This document shows, piece after piece, positions 6,322-9,768 of a stretch of 9,768 nucleotides of DNA; the first letter of the stretch is position 1, and each line of letters opens with the position of its first letter. This DNA is from Planctomycetales bacterium (GTDB lineage: Bacteria > Planctomycetota > Planctomycetia > Isosphaerales > Isosphaeraceae), in contig DAHZZC010000960.1 of the NCBI GenBank assembly GCA_027435495.1, forward strand, positions 1 through 9,768, written 5' to 3'. Both the position numbers and the translations under genes were made by a program. The notes under the pieces are model-generated. The model did no database searches and had not been told where the DNA came from. It saw nothing but the letters and a program-made list of their open reading frames with translations.

Positions 6322-8040
6322 ATGAACGTACTTGACCAACTGAAAGCCCGGTTCGGGACCGCGCTCCCGGAAGGCGCCGATCGTTCGGCGTTTTCGGCGG
6401 CGGTCCGGCCGGCGACCGACTCGAAATTCGGCGATTATCAGGCCAACGGCTGCATGGGCCTCGCGAAGTCGACCGGCAAGAAGCCGCGCGACCTCGCCGC
6501 CGAGATCGCCGGAGCCGTTGACCTCGCCCCGATCGCCGGAACGCCCGAGGTGGCCGGGCCCGGGTTTCTGAACGTCCGCCTTGATGACGGCTGGATCGCC
6601 GGGGCGCTCGGTGAGCTTTTGAACGACGATCGGCTTGGGCTTGTCGCGCCCGCGAAACGGAAGACGATCGTGGTCGATTTCTCGTCGCCGAACGTCGCCA
6701 AGCCGATGCACGTCGGGCACCTGCGGTCGACCGTGATCGGCGACAGCCTCGCCCGGATTCTGGCCGCGGCCGGGCACCGGGTCATCCGGGATAATCACCT
6801 CGGCGACTGGGGCTCGCAGTTCGGGATGATTCTCTGGGGCTGGAAGAACGCCCGCGACGAGGCCGCTTTTGCGAGCGATCCCGTCGGCGAGCTGGCCCGG
6901 CTCTATCGGATGGTCGCGAAGCGGATCCGGAACGGCGAGACGGCTGTCGAGGAGGCCGCGCGGCAGGAGACGGCCAAACTCCACGCCGGAGACCCCGAGA
7001 ACCGGGCGCTCTGGGATCGGTTCATGCCGCATTGCCTGGGTGCCCTGCGCGGGCTTTACGACCGGATGGGCGTCTCGTTCGATGTCTGGCTCGGCGAGAG
7101 CTTCTATGATCCGAGGCTCGCCTCGGTCGTCGAGGATCTTCAAAAGAAGGGGATGGCCGTCGAGAGCGAGGGGGCGACGGTGGTTTTCGTCGAGGGGATC
7201 AAGGCCCCGTTCATCGTCCGCAAGAGCGACGGCGCCTTCACCTACGCCACGACCGACCTCGCGACGATCCAGTACCGGATGGAGACCTGGAAGCCGGACC
7301 AGATGCTCTACGTCGTCGATTCGAGGCAGGCCGACCACTTCAAGCAGCTCTTTGCGGTGGCCCGGATGTGGGGCCATGACGCGATCGACATGCAGCACGT
7401 TGCGTTCGGGACGATCATGGGAGCCGATCGCCGGCCGTTCAAGACGCGAGACGGCGATGTCGTCGGCCTGGAATCGCTCCTGGACGAATCGGCGGTCGAA
7501 GCCTACAAGGTCGTCCAGGAGAACAGCCCCGACCTCGATCCCGAGGAACAGCGCAGAGTGGCCGTGGTCGTGGGAATGGGCGCGATCAAGTATGCCGATC
7601 TTTGCCAGAATCGCGTGAGTGATTACGTGTTTGACTGGCAGAAGATGATGGCGAAGAACGGGAACACCGGGACCTATCTGCAATATGCCTACGCCCGGAC
7701 GCAGAGCATCTTCCGGAAGGGCGAGACGACCCCAGAAGCGATCCGAGCGGCCCGGCCGACGATTTTCCTGACCCACCCGGCCGAACGGGCGATCGCCGTG
7801 AAGCTGCTCCGGCTCCCCGAGGTGATCGAGCTGGCGTCGGAGGATCTCAAGCCGAATATCCTGACGGATCACCTGTTCGACCTGGCGAACGCCTTCAGCA
7901 CATTTTACGAGGAATGCCCGGTGCTGAAGGCCGAGTCGACCGAGCGCCGCGAGAGCCGGCTCGCTCTCTGCGATTTGACCGGCCGGACCCTGAAATTCGG
8001 CGCCGGGCTGCTGGGGATCGACGTGGTCGACCGCATGTGA
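6322..8040 (+). CDS. argS: Arginyl-tRNA synthetase
   Basis: A class I aminoacyl-tRNA synthetase that charges tRNA-Arg with arginine using ATP, in the cytoplasm. It is 572 residues, close to the usual bacterial 550-590. Residues 1-86 are the N-terminal additional domain that contacts the tRNA D-loop (ending VAGPGFLNVRL). The catalytic Rossmann domain starts near 115 with VVDFSSPNVAKPMHVGHLRST, carrying the HIGH motif as HVGH (130-133), followed by GDWGSQFGMI (161-170). The KMSK site is degenerate, as in many ArgRS enzymes: PFKTRDGD at 372-379. YADL (424-427) and the DALR anticodon-binding domain (about 450-572, with YLQYAYAR) follow. The start is the ATG at 6322. A TTG at 6277 is in frame but reads the intergenic repeat as protein. 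It lies 45 nt downstream of rsfS and is probably in the same transcript. An essential gene, apparently intact. Confidence 0.97.
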   Translation: MNVLDQLKARFGTALPEGADRSAFSAAVRPATDSKFGDYQANGCMGLAKSTGKKPRDLAAEIAGAVDLAPIAGTPEVAGPGFLNVRLDDGWIAGALGELLNDDRLGLVAPAKRKTIVVDFSSPNVAKPMHVGHLRSTVIGDSLARILAAAGHRVIRDNHLGDWGSQFGMILWGWKNARDEAAFASDPVGELARLYRMVAKRIRNGETAVEEAARQETAKLHAGDPENRALWDRFMPHCLGALRGLYDRMGVSFDVWLGESFYDPRLASVVEDLQKKGMAVESEGATVVFVEGIKAPFIVRKSDGAFTYATTDLATIQYRMETWKPDQMLYVVDSRQADHFKQLFAVARMWGHDAIDMQHVAFGTIMGADRRPFKTRDGDVVGLESLLDESAVEAYKVVQENSPDLDPEEQRRVAVVVGMGAIKYADLCQNRVSDYVFDWQKMMAKNGNTGTYLQYAYARTQSIFRKGETTPEAIRAARPTIFLTHPAERAIAVKLLRLPEVIELASEDLKPNILTDHLFDLANAFSTFYEECPVLKAESTERRESRLALCDLTGRTLKFGAGLLGIDVVDRM

Positions 8041-8051
8041 AGAAAGTCAGT

Positions 8052-8082
8052 AACCACGAAAAACACGAAGGACACGAAAATA
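8052..8082 (+). repeat. CACGAA-type 9-bp-period repeat, left arm of an inverted pair
   Basis: CACGAA occurs at 8055, 8064 and 8073, an exact 9-bp period. It lies 11 nt past the argS stop and is AT-rich compared with its surroundings. In one frame it reads NHEKHEGHEN, a spurious translation I recognise from interspersed repeats of this class in several bacterial genomes. It is nearly complementary to 8213-8244. Confidence 0.75.
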
Positions 8083-8212
8083 GATTAAAAGACGAATGCA
8101 AATACTAAAGGGACAGGATCATCGGGGTTTCAGGCTGGGGGCGCGACTGGACCGGCAGGGATTCCTGGCCCGGCGCGGCTTCGGATGACGCTTCCCTGTT
8201 TGTCTCCGGGTC

Positions 8213-8244
8213 TTTTTTCGTGTCCGTTCGTGATTTTCGTGGTT
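8213..8244 (-). repeat. CACGAA-type repeat, right arm of the inverted pair
   Basis: TTCGTG occurs at 8217, 8227 and 8236 (spacings 10 and 9). The reverse complement matches the left arm over about 29 bp with one mismatch and one inserted base. The two arms enclose about 130 bp. Its T-run at 8213-8218 would give the folded RNA or DNA an AT-rich stem base. It lies 51 bp before the start of the propeller/cytochrome gene. Confidence 0.75.
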
Positions 8245-8295
8245 CCTGCCTTTTCTCTTTTCGATTCGACTTCGTGGTCACGGGGGCCTGCTTCC

Positions 8296-9768
8296 ATGGT
8301 TGGGGGACGAATCGGGGCGCGGGTGGTCCTCGGATTGGCCGTGTCATTCGTGGTGCCGGTGGTCGCTCGGGCGGACGGCGAGGGGCCGCATCGGTCGCCG
8401 GTGGCCCTGGCGCTTTCGGTGGATGGGAGGCGGTTGCTCACCGCCAACCAGACCGCCGACTCCGTCTCGCTCGTCGATACCGCCTCCGGGCGCGTTCTCG
8501 ACGAGGTCAAGACGGGTGAGAAGCCCGCCGGTGTGGCGATTTCTTCCGACGGCCGGCGTGCGGTGGTCGCGCACTGGTACGGCTATGATCTCGCCGTTCT
8601 GGAGGTCGGTGGGGACAGGCTGAAGGTGGCCGGTCGGGTCGAGGTCGGGCCCGAGCCGCGTGGGGTGGTGATCTCGGGCGATGGGGCGTCGGCGTATGTC
8701 GCCGTTGGGGTGAGTAACGAGGTGGTCCGCGTCGATCTGGCCGGTCGGAAGGTTACGGGTCGGATTGGGGTGGGTCGCGAGCCCCGGGGCCTGGCGATCC
8801 TGGCCGACGGGTCGAAGCTCGTGGTCGGCAATGCGCGGTCGGGTGATCTCTCGATTCTGGATCTGAAGAAGTGGGCCGTCGAGCGGACGACCTCGATCGA
8901 CGGGGTGAATCTTCGGCAGGTGGTCGTCGGGCCGGATGGCAAGACGGCGTACGTCGCCAACATGAAGAATCGTCGGTTCGCGACGACGAGGAACAACATC
9001 GACCTTGGCTGGGTGCTCGGCCAGCGGCTGACCCGGGTGGCGATCGACGGATCGTCGCCGACATTCGCGACGATCTCGCTCGACCCCCGCGGCCAGGCCG
9101 CCGCCGATGCGCATGGGGTCGGTGTGAGTCGGGATGGGCGGCTGATCGTGGTCAGCCTGGGCGGAACGCACGAGTTGATGGTCTTCCGGACCGATCGGAA
9201 ACGGCTCCCCTGGCGCGACGAGAACTCTCGCGATTTGATGGCTTCCGAATTGCTCACGGGCGACGGGCGATTCCGTCGGGTGGCGCTCGGCGGGCGGCCG
9301 ACCGAGGTGGCTTTTGCCCCGGACGCGACGACGGTCTACGTCGCCAATTCTCTCGAGGACGCCGTTCAGGTGGTGGACGCCGAGGCGGCGAAGCTCGTCC
9401 GGACGATCCCGATCGGCGGGCCGAAAACGCCGTCATTGGTGCGCAGGGGGGAGATGGTTTTCCACGACGCGACCCGGTCGTTCAACCAGTGGTATAGCTG
9501 CAACACCTGCCACAGCGAGGGCCACACCAACGGCCTCGACTTCGACACGCTGAACGACGGCCGGCAGGACCTCAGCACGTTCCACCTGAAGAGCCGGAAG
9601 AAGGTCCCCACGCTCCGCAGGGTGGCTCAAACGGGCCCCTGGACCTGGCACGGCTGGCAGAAGAGCCTCGACGACGCGATGGTCGAGTCGTTCACCAAGA
9701 GCATGCAGGGGCCCCGGCCCTCGAAGGACGACGTCCGGGCTCTGGTCGCCTACCTGGGGACGCTCGAA
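8296..9768 (+). CDS. Secreted YVTN beta-propeller / cytochrome c fusion (3' end outside window)
   Basis: Partial gene: 491 codons without a stop, open at the right edge. Residues 1-26 are a signal peptide (hydrophobic core VVLGLAVSFVVPVV, cut after ARA26), so it is exported to the periplasm or surface. Residues 30-375 are a YVTN/YncE-like propeller. Blades repeat the pattern PxGVAISxDGxxxxVA..., for example PRGVVISGDGASAYVA (121-136), PRGLAILADGSKLVVGNA (163-180), GPDGKTAYVANM (212-223) and PTEVAFAPDATTVYVANS (335-352). A cytochrome c domain follows with one haem-binding CNTCH at 402-406 and the sequence PTLRRVAQTGPWTWHG, which resembles the cytochrome c peroxidase/MauG-related modules fused to propellers. 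A second haem motif, if any, lies outside. It probably transfers electrons, with the propeller as a binding or docking platform; the partner is unknown. The ATG at 8296 begins the signal peptide; only a weak GGGGG stands upstream. Confidence 0.9.
   Translation, partial: MVGGRIGARVVLGLAVSFVVPVVARADGEGPHRSPVALALSVDGRRLLTANQTADSVSLVDTASGRVLDEVKTGEKPAGVAISSDGRRAVVAHWYGYDLAVLEVGGDRLKVAGRVEVGPEPRGVVISGDGASAYVAVGVSNEVVRVDLAGRKVTGRIGVGREPRGLAILADGSKLVVGNARSGDLSILDLKKWAVERTTSIDGVNLRQVVVGPDGKTAYVANMKNRRFATTRNNIDLGWVLGQRLTRVAIDGSSPTFATISLDPRGQAAADAHGVGVSRDGRLIVVSLGGTHELMVFRTDRKRLPWRDENSRDLMASELLTGDGRFRRVALGGRPTEVAFAPDATTVYVANSLEDAVQVVDAEAAKLVRTIPIGGPKTPSLVRRGEMVFHDATRSFNQWYSCNTCHSEGHTNGLDFDTLNDGRQDLSTFHLKSRKKVPTLRRVAQTGPWTWHGWQKSLDDAMVESFTKSMQGPRPSKDDVRALVAYLGTLE

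Noticed and set aside
5410..7872. Minus-strand open frame of 820 codons across rsfS and argS
   Set aside because: It overlaps two conserved genes and reads the heptamer repeat as protein. Length alone reflects GC bias.
7914..8108. Small frame ending in NHEKHEGHEN and continuing past argS
   Set aside because: It is out of frame with argS and its tail is the repeat. This is a known type of spurious translation.
8052..8244. CRISPR array
   Set aside because: There are only two arms, in opposite orientation, with no regular spacers and no cas genes.

Overview
The window looks like chromosomal DNA from a high-GC planctomycete, probably in or near the Isosphaeraceae. This is inferred from gene content, not from a marker gene. 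The signs are a large surface protein whose N-terminus carries a planctomycete-type LEPR-XLL-like motif (ETLESRELLS), a PEP-CTERM exported protein, a beta-propeller/cytochrome c fusion, strong GC3 bias, and interspersed short-repeat families between genes.

Layout. On the minus strand lie a GT2 glycosyltransferase (1-697, 3' end cut by the window edge) and, upstream of it, a glycine-rich PEP-CTERM protein (964-2031). A 415-bp divergent intergenic region (2032-2446) separates these from a plus-strand surface-protein locus (2447-5422). That locus is one continuous reading frame of 992 codons broken by a single in-frame TAG at 3926-3928. The N-terminal half carries the surface-protein N-terminus, the start of a right-handed beta-helix and an inserted HAF-like propeller with YPGA repeats. 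The C-terminal half carries the rest of the beta-helix. A perfect 13-bp hairpin follows the stop. Then come two housekeeping genes in tandem, rsfS (ribosomal silencing factor) and argS (arginyl-tRNA synthetase). The 45-nt gap between them is built almost entirely of degenerate 7-bp tandem repeats. After argS, an inverted pair of CACGAA-type 9-bp-period repeats precedes a secreted YVTN beta-propeller/cytochrome c protein that runs off the right edge.

How the genes fit together. rsfS and argS both act in translation and are probably co-transcribed. The other genes concern the cell envelope or exterior: an exported PEP-CTERM protein, a polyprenol- or polysaccharide-type glycosyltransferase, a giant beta-helix surface protein and a periplasmic c-type cytochrome. 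I see no tRNA, rRNA, CRISPR array, transposase or defence system. The best candidates for a second look are the amber-interrupted, propeller-in-helix surface protein and the two intergenic repeat families that abut rsfS and argS.
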